This document shows, one piece after another, positions 57,101-64,000 of a stretch of 64,000 nucleotides of DNA (the first letter of the stretch is position 1; every line of letters starts with the position of its first letter). The DNA is taken from contig JAZBRS010000023.1 in NCBI GenBank assembly GCA_037176725.1, positions 26,779,001-26,843,000 on the forward strand, written 5' to 3'. A program made the position numbers and the translations under genes. The notes below the pieces were generated by a model. It saw nothing but the letters and a program-made list of their open reading frames with translations, was not told the origin of the DNA and ran no database searches. The DNA is from Posidonia oceanica (Eukaryota; Streptophyta; Magnoliopsida; Alismatales; Posidoniaceae).

Positions 57101-59799
57101 ATGCTGGCGCAACATATCAGAGGGCCATGACCACACTTTTCCACGACCTCATGCACCAAGAAGTGGAGGTCTATGTGGATGACATGATCGCGAAGACCAA
57201 GGAGCCTGAGGATCACCTTAGTTGCCTAAAGAAGCTCTTTGACCGTCTGAGGAAGTACAGACTGAGGCTTAACCCCAACAAGTGCGTATTCGGGGTTTCG
57301 TCTGGCAAGCTGCTCGGCTACATTGTTAGTCAAAGGGGGATTGAAGTGGACCCGATGAAAGCTAAAGCCATCGTGGAAATGCCACCCCCTAGAACCGAAA
57401 GGGAGGTTCGAGGCCTACTTGGGCGTTTACAGTACATCAGCCGCTTCATTGCACAGCTTACGCCCATCTGCGAGCCCATCTTCAAACTCCTGAGGAAGAA
57501 TGCGCGGATCGACTGGAATGAAGAATGTCAAGCCGCATTTGAGAAGATCAAGCAGCTACTGGTCAAACCCCCAGTCTTGGTCCCTCCCACACCAGGAAGA
57601 CCTCTGCTCCTCTATCTGTCAACCACACAGCATTCCATGGGTGCCGTCCTGGGCCAACACGACGAGTCTGGCAGGAAAGAGCGCGCCATTTACTACCTGA
57701 GCAAAAAGTTCAATGAATGTGAAGCCAGGTACACTGTGATGGAGAAAACCTGTTTATCCCTTGTCTGGGCCGCACAGAAACTGAGGCACTACATGATGGC
57801 GTACCCAGTTCAGCTTTTGTGCCGTCATGATCCCATCAAGTTCCTCTTCCAAAAGCCGGCGCTGGTGGGCAGATGTGTCAAGTGGCAGGTGTTGTTGTCC
57901 CAATATGACATCACTTTTGTCACGCAGAGGTCTATGAAGGGCCAGGCTATGGCGGACCACCTCGCGGATTTCCCTCTGCCTGAATATCAACCCCTCCAGA
58001 CGCAGTTCCCTGACGAGGACATTCTTTTTGCGACGGAGGACTCAGAAGAGAGGGACCCTGAAGAGCAAGAGCAGTGGCGGTTGTACTTCGACGGCGCCGT
58101 CAATAAAAAGGGTCGAGGCATAGGTGCAGTACTGACCACGCCACATGGACAGATGATTCCCTTTGCGAGGAAGCTGACTTTCGCATGCACGAACAACGAA
58201 GCAGAATACGAGGCATGCATCTTGGGTTTGAAAGTCGCCCTCGAGCACAAAGCGCAGAAGTTGCACGTGCACGGTGATGCCATGTTGGTGATCTCTCAGG
58301 TGAATGGCGACTGGAAGACAAAAGACCCCAAGCTCGTGCCATATCACGAATATTTGCTGAGGCTAATAGAAGAGTTCGAGAGCATTGATTTCACATACAT
58401 GAACAGGGCAAAGAATGCGTATGCAGACGCGTTAGCGACCTTGGCTTCTTGGCTCAGCATACCAGACAATAGCATGGTGGATGTGTCAGTCACCTGCATT
58501 GAGGAGCCTGCCCATTGCATGAATATTGAGGAAGCGGATCCGACAGTGGAGCAGCCATGGTATCATGACATCAAAGCATTCTTGGAGTCTGGTAGCGTCC
58601 CATCTGGCACCACTGCAGAAGATAAGAGAACCTTGGCGCGTCTGGCGTCAAAGTATGTACTGGGGGGTGGGCAGTTATACAGAAGATCGTACAACCAGAT
58701 GCTGTTACGCTGCTTGGACAAACCTGAGGCTGACACCTTAATGCTTCAAGTGCATGCAGGGACCTGTGGCCCGCACATGAACGGTGTCCTCTTAGCCAAG
58801 AAGATCATGCTCCAAGGATATTTCTGGCAGACCATGGAAGCAGACTGCTGCCGTTTCGTGCGTAAATGCCACAACTGTCAGATCCATGGCAATTTCATCA
58901 AGGCTCCCCCTCATCAGCTGCACAACATGTCCTCGCCATGGCCTTTCTCCACCTGGGGGATCGATGTCATTGGCGCAATACACCCCGCCGCTTCAAATGG
59001 CCATCGCTTCATCATGGTGGCAATAGACTACTTCACTAAGTGGGTGGAAGCAGCTTCCTACAGGACAGTCACCGCAGTGGCAACCGAAAAATTCATTAGA
59101 AACAACATCGTTGCCCGGTACGGGGTCCCTCACTCCATCATCTCTGATAATGGCACGAACTTCATTGCCAAAAGAACTGAGGAGTTCCTACAGAATTTCA
59201 GAATCAAGCATCACCGCTCCTCACCATATCGGCCTCAGATGAATGGAGCAGTGGAGTCTGCCAACAAGAACATCATCAAGATCATGAAGAAGATGGCAGA
59301 AACCCACAAGGATTGGCACGATCAGCTCCCGTACGCACTCTGGGCGTACAGGACATCAATCCGGACCTCGACGGGAGCCACCCCGTACTCGCTGGTGTAT
59401 GGCATGGAAGCTGTATTGCCCGTTGAGGTGGAGATACCCTCGCTGCGAATCTTGCGAGAAGCTGAGTTGGAAGAGGCAGAATGGGTCGAAGACCGCTGCG
59501 TCCAACTGAACCTAATCGATGAGCACAGACTACAAGCCATGCACAATGCTCATTGTTACCAGAAGCGAATGGCTAGAGCCTTCTTGAAGAAAGTCCGGCC
59601 CAGAAGCTTCCAGCCCGGAGATCTTGTTCTGCGCGCCGTTCATCTACCAGACGGTCGAGGCAAATTCCGACCTAATTGGCGCGGACCCTTTGTCGTTAAA
59701 CAAATCTTCTCAGGCGGCGCAGTAACTCTTGAGGACATGGACCAGGTCGAGCAGTCTGAGCCGGTCAACATGTGCTACCTCAAGAAGTATTATCAGTAG
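51181..59799 (+). CDS. Element F gag-pol polyprotein, intact (2872 aa)
   Basis: One uninterrupted frame encodes all enzymes of a Tat-type Ty3/gypsy element. Gag: capsid-like core about residues 337-480, and a CHHC zinc-knuckle variant at C667, H670, H675, C680. Protease: DNGSGLN with Asp1029, then LLLGRPWL. G-patch-like segment about 1195-1235. A P/S/Q/T/E-rich linker of about 560 residues follows. RT about 1835-2060, with Asp1936 and YVDD 1998-2001. Native RNase H about 2135-2262; archaeal-like RNase H about 2298-2428 (Asp2304). Integrase: zinc site about 2520-2571, catalytic Asp2595, Asp2656, Glu2692 with the canonical 35-residue spacing, and KFRPNWRGPFVV near the end. No chromodomain. Unlike Ogre, no frame break or obvious intron lies between protease and RT. 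The start is the ATG at 51181, shared in context with element A. Confidence 0.96.
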   Translation: MAQRTVETPLTLASEVVPAPAPPVPVSNPSVPSVTPGFSPLSSGAPQFAVGQWQTPVPPDPVAESILMTTSRVLEAPLTPPSQGFVTFDPSAAATHALGFQSPGQSGSLGSGSSPALQFSVPTDGTPEEQYQQLMDTIQRLQGIALSVRPPSPPVVPEVPVRPAPAHLALHTALPPRPSSQLLTVPTMGARIPPLASAPHLTQHTPPPPGSQSFGLVGAQYLAGPSPGIAPVRPLMLQPPAPTAQHTVYPPPLHQAQNPTCIPPYTPPQHGYAGHHLASPGDVMVDPEEHLGATHSAYVVPAPAAPSPVAAIPDPINNRMDVLEKALRLVQGTDHQTYQFRDLCCFPEAVLPPKFKIPDFEKYDGRGCPIAHLKAYCGDLAQLQADERLLIRLFQKSLSGPALKWFTSLDMATIKTWNDLSQAFLEQYSFNLDLVPKRADLIATKQNPGEPFGEYVGRWRALASQVRDRPSDEESIEIIIKGAQPSTGALLSIQPVTTFTALIRAGTRVESSLRSGNFPALSVLARQALASNDGSSSSAINNNSSLNNNRPKRKDPPKPVVAYVDSPAAPVRLASRPAPPQIYYAPAPRAHPTPQITTTARPVYPAAPVQQGQFPRPRRPPMEKRKFAPLVEPLSAVLPKVASLLRFPEVRPPPNPLPHWFKANLFCDFHRSVGHSTDSCFTLRNAIQDLIESGTIVIDTHEASTSAPSHAPASASTPANVVRRPLPEHSYSGGAGTSGIHSLFPSGSPTSVVDPSELIHDISTPFPVSLYLAAIAGSESGVHMIRPRARPERSPASTAMLSRAQAPIHLLVRPQPELPVHLLARPQSPPSLPSQLPSYPCPPQPVAPLVLAARAPVVINLTRDTHRVPYSYATEMCAEVTRSGRVYRPPAPVTRPSHPQPAVPLPSSQPLEPAIAEPVPTAAPPATKKCQPKADITSQLKKVKADISIWDLIHTSAEHREAFLRVFQAARVSQAIEPAALESMVGMIAEPQVITFTSDELPPAGINHNQPLFVTVQYKNFRIPLALVDNGSGLNVCPLRTATKLGFKAEDITPAVKGMTAFDNTHHDALGILVIPLIIGPVTFDVEFYVVDLEPNFNLLLGRPWLHKHQVIPSTLHRMIKFRRGDDVIVVMAENFEKERIEAVSSISSWTVPFDPDLSNALYRVNRCEPVNFLPDLERVNSLAVHNNPFRMVENVCHRWGYVKGTPLGRHGQGIAEPILAEERRDNEGLGYDPHSDKGKRPQAKNQRMVIPRSLANFTSAGILDSSAVQVAVPSEPCQSPPPPEEDWVCVEDYYSDEEQSGTTRAVQTCSESQPSPTAHQSVYLATPSTDHEAAILTEPLADLTVLDSPAVMSAPPAPAQVQSVSSHATVVASVQLPPSQEGQSLSSVSSTAQPSPEATSQAIQPVQSVTPPLAADRRLSWPDPMTSEAALSSSSSVTENQLSNAVSRPSGLQESTSAHPLTAAVTLAAYPSAIPLTRPSGSPLPGQSQSGAPVSQRMQLPETAIHLAAEPVPQALGTYYVDSPPDEEEEGAVEAQVDSWMSDLELLYQEQLESIVEDLAQHQAAERKGKAVVTDPPLREGSTSIMVLEGSSTVSDSLRPDELITLQAEGGSRWLVQRMPSTRTLADSEEETPAGRTAAVTEQRAESATELSEVSVADSPAASVTEPVKPAVVPAEYAVVSSAAEQTAEATRAEVAHRRFRNTRVGVTILRRHQGQEAELLHSFDVTNPTFEKEILSELVAYGEEDNTGEDENDDPSPEFRPYDDDPEGPNLHVEEETETVNLGAAEETKEVRISALLSPQARIEFIAFLREYADVFAWTYEDMVGLDVEIVVHNLPLKPDAKPVKQKLRRWRPQWLLMIKEEIMKQLDVNFLKVVLYPEWLANIVPVPKKDGRIRVCIDYRDLNKASPKDDFPLPHIDVLVDNTAGHKMLSFMDGFSGYNQIKMAEEDMEKTSFITPWGVFCYQVMPFGLKNAGATYQRAMTTLFHDLMHQEVEVYVDDMIAKTKEPEDHLSCLKKLFDRLRKYRLRLNPNKCVFGVSSGKLLGYIVSQRGIEVDPMKAKAIVEMPPPRTEREVRGLLGRLQYISRFIAQLTPICEPIFKLLRKNARIDWNEECQAAFEKIKQLLVKPPVLVPPTPGRPLLLYLSTTQHSMGAVLGQHDESGRKERAIYYLSKKFNECEARYTVMEKTCLSLVWAAQKLRHYMMAYPVQLLCRHDPIKFLFQKPALVGRCVKWQVLLSQYDITFVTQRSMKGQAMADHLADFPLPEYQPLQTQFPDEDILFATEDSEERDPEEQEQWRLYFDGAVNKKGRGIGAVLTTPHGQMIPFARKLTFACTNNEAEYEACILGLKVALEHKAQKLHVHGDAMLVISQVNGDWKTKDPKLVPYHEYLLRLIEEFESIDFTYMNRAKNAYADALATLASWLSIPDNSMVDVSVTCIEEPAHCMNIEEADPTVEQPWYHDIKAFLESGSVPSGTTAEDKRTLARLASKYVLGGGQLYRRSYNQMLLRCLDKPEADTLMLQVHAGTCGPHMNGVLLAKKIMLQGYFWQTMEADCCRFVRKCHNCQIHGNFIKAPPHQLHNMSSPWPFSTWGIDVIGAIHPAASNGHRFIMVAIDYFTKWVEAASYRTVTAVATEKFIRNNIVARYGVPHSIISDNGTNFIAKRTEEFLQNFRIKHHRSSPYRPQMNGAVESANKNIIKIMKKMAETHKDWHDQLPYALWAYRTSIRTSTGATPYSLVYGMEAVLPVEVEIPSLRILREAELEEAEWVEDRCVQLNLIDEHRLQAMHNAHCYQKRMARAFLKKVRPRSFQPGDLVLRAVHLPDGRGKFRPNWRGPFVVKQIFSGGAVTLEDMDQVEQSEPVNMCYLKKYYQ

Positions 59800-61141
59800 C
59801 TGGGAGTAGCCGTTGCGGATTCTCCCTCCCATTTGTCATGTTCTCGCCATTTGCATATCTTCGCATCTCCTTTTGCTCTATCTCCTCCATACTTTACTTC
59901 ATCCCATTTCCTACATTCCCTGACATCGCAACACTCTTGTGCATCCTCGCTCATTCCATTCACAATCTCTTGTCAAACCATACATCGCATAATTGCCCGG
60001 TGATGAAAACCGGAGGTGCTTGCCTGCTGCGAAAGGAGTCTCCTGACCTCACCTGATACTACTTAGATGTCTTGACTAGTGAGGGAGCCACCACTCAATG
60101 AGAGCGGGCGAAGTGCCCAAACCCCTAAGGACTTACACCCTTTAGAAGAGTGCTAGGCGTTGGTCAGAAAGCAGTACATACCCCAGCCTAGATGTGCGAA
60201 AAAGAAAGAGAAAGAGAAAGCCAAAGTCTGCACCCGAAAGACCCTAACGCCCATCTCCCCTGGGGGAGGGGACAGCGGGAACCTGCAAGCAAAAAAGAAG
60301 AGAAAAGAAAAAAGAAAAAGAAAAAAGGAACAAAAAAGGAAAAAGAGAAAAAAACAAAAGGAGAATGATAGAAAAGAAAAGGGAGAGGGGGGGGCAAAGG
60401 CCCCATTCCCGCAAAAAAAAAAAAGAGGAAAAAAAAGGAAGAATAAAGGCGAGCAGGGTAACCCCGCACCTCTCACCTACCCCAGGAAAGAGCCAAAGCC
60501 CGGGTCAGGTCCTCCTCGCTCCCAAAATGGGAATAAGGAGAGCCCTGTACACCGACGTTAAAAAAAAGGAGAGAGATGAAAGAGTTAGGAGTGAGTGTAA
60601 GTCCTTGAGAGTTTGGCATGGAGCCCGTCCTCTCTACACCACCACCAAACATCACCCATACCTCTCCCCAGAGTGCCACCAACAAGTTAGGAGTCCGAGT
60701 AGAGTCCGGTGAGTTAAGGACCGCTCCCTTTCTGTACAGCAGGCACCAAAGCACCCCGATACTGAGGGCAAACTACACCAAATCACACGCATCTGCATTT
60801 TCCAGTCATCTACCCTCTTTGACCATTCTGCTCCGCAAAGGCTTGCTCCAGCACTGAGACAGTACCTCTACTTAGCATGCGTTGGCACCGTCAGGCTGCG
60901 ACGACCCGGGGCTCCCGACAGTCCCCGCCACATCAACAGAATTCCCTTATGCTTGTACATGTTCAATTGCCATAGTCTGAATGTTTACTGCCAAATGTGC
61001 TGCACTGTTTTTACCAGTTTCCGAATCTGCTTTCCTGTGATGGTTTTGTGCCTAGAGGAGATCTGATAATTCACAGTCTTGGCAAACAGGTATCTGAAGA
61101 CTCTTGTAGCAGCCGTCTGCCCACACCCTGCAATCAGTGCA
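59800..61141. other. Element F spacer after pol, with purine-rich tract
   Basis: It has an A/G-rich low-complexity run at about 60185-60440 that gives a lysine-rich frame of no value. The rest shows no domain. The region just before 61090 (TTGGCAAACAG) could be a splice acceptor for the next gene. Confidence 0.6.
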
Positions 61142-62344
61142 ATGGGTTTCCCCACCTTGGTAACCCCGACACACTGCTCCGAGATCCTGCGAGAATGGAT
61201 CGGCAAACTTACAAAAGATGACTGTGAGAAGCTGCGCCTGTGGGGCATTCCGACCAAACTGCTCAAGGCCGCTGATATAGAAGTGAGCCGCCATCTTCTG
61301 TGTGCTGCTGCGCGATTCTGGAAACCAGCACACCATGTCTTCCGTTTCGGCAAAACTGAACTGACACCCACACTGGAAGAAGTGCGTCGAATCTGTGGCT
61401 TTTCCAAGATCTTGGGGCCGCCCATCTTCATGAGGCGTGACGGATACTTGGCAGTCCTGAAACAGCTGACTGGCCTCTCTACCCAAAGTTGCCAGCAGAA
61501 GCTGATTTGTACTAGCGGGCCCACGCCTCTGCTTCACCTGGCGTACTTTGATGAGGTTATGGAAAAGCGCACTGAACTCGGAAACGAGCTGTGGCTCCGA
61601 GGGTTTGTCACCCGTTTCCTGGGCGAGCTGATCTTTACTCATGGCAAGGTAACAGTGGCCGTCGAGATTGCTGAAATAGCACTCGCCGTGGTGACCCAGC
61701 ACATGGACCTGGCACCGGTTGTCTTGGCAGAGACCTACCGCGGTCTGGACCGCATCTCGCATCGCTGCCGCCACTTTCATGGTTGCGGGTCATTTATTCA
61801 GGTCTGGTTAGCGGCGCACACTGAGATAGACCTTCTGCGTCCCCAAGTGCATGCTTTTGAGGCCTACTGCAGCAGCGGCCATGCCAAGACAGTCAGGAGC
61901 GTCAAGGAAGAATACGAAAGGCTATCAGGACTGACAGACGACACAGTCACATGGCGCATCATTCCTTCTGCAGCCGAAGCATTCACTGTCTTCTTCAATA
62001 CACGCGACATGCGCCTGGTTGTGCTACCAGGATTTACTGCGGGTGTAGAATATCACCCTATCAGAGTCATGCGTCAGTTTGGCTTCCAGCAAGACGCCTA
62101 TGTCGACAGCACAGCGCCTAAGCTCCTTCAAGAATATCCCCTCAGTGCAATCGCCCCCACAAAGGAGCTGGCTAACCTAATGCAGCATGGGGTGCGATCA
62201 ACAGACATCGCTGCAATAAAAGGTGTAGGGTGTACCCCTGAGTACATCACTAAAGTGCAGGACCTCTGGCCCATTAGTGAAATCCCGCCAAGCGGTCCCT
62301 TGTTCCCCGACTCTGGAAGATCAAAGAAGGCCCGAATCAGCTAG
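61142..62344 (+). CDS. PMD/DUF7745-like protein of element F, sense strand (400 aa)
   Basis: An intact extra gene lies downstream of pol on the same strand. The first ATG (MGFPTLVTPTHCSE) gives 400 residues; the frame is open some 60 bases further upstream, so a spliced longer N-terminus is possible. FWKPAHHVFRFGKTELTPTLEEVRRICGF is the PMD-type signature (near 61314-61400), in a form I associate with the plant DUF7745 family. GCGSFIQVWLAAH and VMRQFGFQQ follow, as in that fold. The C-terminus is short and basic (RSKKARIS). Function is unknown; such extra frames are documented in plant Tat elements. It is distantly like the antisense PMD genes of element D. RNA data would be needed to show how it is expressed. 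Confidence 0.75.
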   Translation: MGFPTLVTPTHCSEILREWIGKLTKDDCEKLRLWGIPTKLLKAADIEVSRHLLCAAARFWKPAHHVFRFGKTELTPTLEEVRRICGFSKILGPPIFMRRDGYLAVLKQLTGLSTQSCQQKLICTSGPTPLLHLAYFDEVMEKRTELGNELWLRGFVTRFLGELIFTHGKVTVAVEIAEIALAVVTQHMDLAPVVLAETYRGLDRISHRCRHFHGCGSFIQVWLAAHTEIDLLRPQVHAFEAYCSSGHAKTVRSVKEEYERLSGLTDDTVTWRIIPSAAEAFTVFFNTRDMRLVVLPGFTAGVEYHPIRVMRQFGFQQDAYVDSTAPKLLQEYPLSAIAPTKELANLMQHGVRSTDIAAIKGVGCTPEYITKVQDLWPISEIPPSGPLFPDSGRSKKARIS

Positions 62345-62768
62345 AGCCGTCATGCAGCTGTCATTCTGTCTTCCTGCCAAGTTGTGCTGTACCTTTTGGC
62401 CCGTCACGGGCATGTAACCAACAATTCTATGAATACAAAACTGTCTTGTGCTGGCTGTTCACATTTCAAAGCTGATCACGCATTCCGTGCTCCTCGTCGC
62501 TCACATCCGGAGGCCCCTCGGCCCGACTGACTGCTCACATGACGCAGGGAAGTCCTCAACAAACGACCCAGGCTCCAGGACCTTCGCGAACCCGAACATA
62601 CCCGGCTGAGTCTCCTTTGGGCTGGTACCCCAAACTACTCGTCTGACAAACACGTCAGTTTTGTCCATCCTTCGCTTTTCTCGATACCGGGGACGTTTCG
62701 ACCAACCCCTGGCATCATCCTGATACCAGGGGCATCTTTTCAGACGCCCCGCGGTATCTCGCCCTTAT
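62345..62768. other. Spacer after the F PMD-like gene
   Basis: C/T-rich sequence with GATACCGGGG-like and GATACCAGGGGC words near 62690-62730. No gene is seen. Confidence 0.6.
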
Positions 62769-62895
62769 CTCATCTCCTCTTTGCCGGCCGATAAGTCCGA
62801 TATCTTATCACCATTCCCAACCAATCAATCTCATCATTACCTCATCTCCTCTTTGCCGGCCGATAAGTCCGATATCTTATCACCCTTTTTCAATC
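62769..62895. repeat. 72-bp repeat, nearly two copies
   Basis: CTCATCTCCTCTTTGCCGG and the following 25 bases occur at 62769 and again at 62841. Confidence 0.9.
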
Positions 62896-62900
62896 AAGCT

Positions 62901-63260
62901 CTCATCATTACCTCATCCCCCTTCTTTAGCATTAGCTCTCATCATTACCTCATCCCCCTTCTTTAGCAGTAACTCTCATCATTACCTCATCCCCCTTCTT
63001 TAGCATTAGCTCTCATCATTACCTCATCCCCCTTCTTTAGCAGTAATTCTCATCATGATCTCACCCCCCTTCTTTAGCAGTAATTCTCATCATGACCTCA
63101 CCCCCTTCTTTAGCAGTAATTCTCATCATGATCCCATCCCCCTTCTTTAGCATTAGCTCTCATCATGATCTCATCCCCCTCTTTAGCAGTAGTTCTCATC
63201 ATGATCTCATCCCCCTCTTTAGCAGTAATTCTCATCATGATCTCATCCCCTCTTGTCAAG
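62901..63260. repeat. Tandem array, 36-37-bp unit, 10 copies
   Basis: CTCATCATTACCTCATCCCC with CTTCTTTAGCA begins at 62901, 62938, 62975, 63012, 63049, 63086, 63122, 63159, 63195 and 63231. It lies in the 3' UTR of element F. Short CAATCA/ATCATTCA runs follow to about 63350. Confidence 0.93.
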
Positions 63261-63350
63261 CACTCCTCAATCAATCACTCATCAATCAATCATTCAGCAA
63301 TCAATCATTCAGCATTCGATCACTCATCACTCGATCATTCATCAATCAAG

Positions 63351-64000
63351 CACTCTCAGGCTGATATCCTAAACTATCTACTCTCAGGCTGATATTCCTA
63401 AACTATCGACCCAGGCTGATATCCTAAACTATCTACTCTCAGGCTGATATTCCTAAACTATCTATCTCTTGGCCGATCCATGGTTGGCCCGCAGTTGTGT
63501 TATACGGCTGACATCCAGTAACTGTCCCTCGCAGTGCCGCCAGGCTGATAACCTAAACTATCTATCTAGGCTGGTAACCTAAACTACCTAGGCTGATATC
63601 CTAAACTATCCATCCAGGCTGATATTCCTAAACTATCCGGCATCTGCGTTATACGGCTGACATCCAGTAACTGTCCCTCGTAATTGCCCCCTCCAGTTGA
63701 TAGGACTGTAAACTATCCATCTAGGCTGATATCCTAAACTATCTAGGCTGATATCCTAAACTATCTATCCAGGCTGATAACCTAAACTATCGATCTAGGC
63801 TGATACCCTAAACTATCCGGCAATTACGTTATACGGCTGATATCCAGTAACTATCCCTTGCAATTGCTCTTTCCAGTTGATAGGACTGTAAACTATCGAT
63901 CTAGGCTGATATCCTAAACTATCGATCTAGGCTGATAACCTAAACTATCGATCTAGGCTGATATCCTAAACTATCCATCGCAATTGCATTATACGGCTGA
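63351..64000. repeat. Tandem array of AGGCTGATATCCTAAACTATC with higher-order units
   Basis: A 22-28-bp unit recurs to the window end. A second word, GTTATACGGCTGACATCCAG, interrupts it near 63499, 63648, 63829 and 63989, giving a 150-180-bp higher-order period. The array continues past the window. It is a 3' UTR array of element F. Confidence 0.92.

Noticed and set aside
60160..60561. Lysine-rich frame after F pol
   Set aside because: It comes from an A/G-rich tract and has no domain or conserved start.

Overview
The window is a transposon-dense stretch of a flowering-plant nuclear genome. The evidence is several very large Ty3/gypsy LTR retrotransposons of the Tat/Ogre kind (two RNase H domains, a primer-binding site for tRNA-Arg, no chromodomain), a broken MuDR-type (MULE) transposase, and several plant mobile domain (PMD)-like genes. 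The species cannot be named from the sequence. I see no ordinary host gene, rRNA, tRNA or CRISPR array.

Layout. Positions 1-7817 hold element A on the minus strand: gag and the start of protease, leader, primer-binding site and 5' LTR, read leftwards. Positions 7818-12779 hold a deleted relative, B, also minus: a 50-bp tandem array, a 3' region and a decayed gag. 12780-15853 is a plus-strand LTR (LTR1). 16171-20522 is a solo LTR (LTR2) with a 5-bp target duplication. 22089-24494 is a decayed MULE transposase. It is cut at 24495 by a plus-strand LTR (LTR3), which is cut near 25774 by element D (minus strand). D runs from its 3' LTR (25774-26845) to its gag at 44121, where element F is inserted.

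Element D is the most unusual part. Its pol (38560-44121) carries two aspartic protease domains and a G-patch. Between pol and the 3' LTR lie about 11.7 kb with hairpin-forming tandem arrays and three PMD-like genes on the opposite strand. Each has its own TATA-like box about 100 bp before the ATG and a dyad-symmetric GTT-NNN-CGC module just upstream. The same module lies upstream of the TATA box in the LTRs of D and of the LTR3 element, and occurs in LTR A and LTR1. One PMD gene keeps seven introns, six of them with clear GT-AG borders; this is understandable because it is antisense to the genomic RNA.

Element F (44122 to beyond 64000, plus strand) looks youngest. It has a 5.7-kb LTR, a primer-binding site, one uninterrupted 2872-residue gag-pol frame (gag, protease, G-patch, RT, RNase H, second RNase H, integrase), a sense-strand PMD/DUF7745-like gene, and tandem arrays in its 3' untranslated region. 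Its 3' LTR is outside the window. Five LTRs share an apparent splice donor and three gag leaders share an acceptor 166-181 nt before gag. If these are used together, a leader intron removes the primer-binding site from the gag mRNA.
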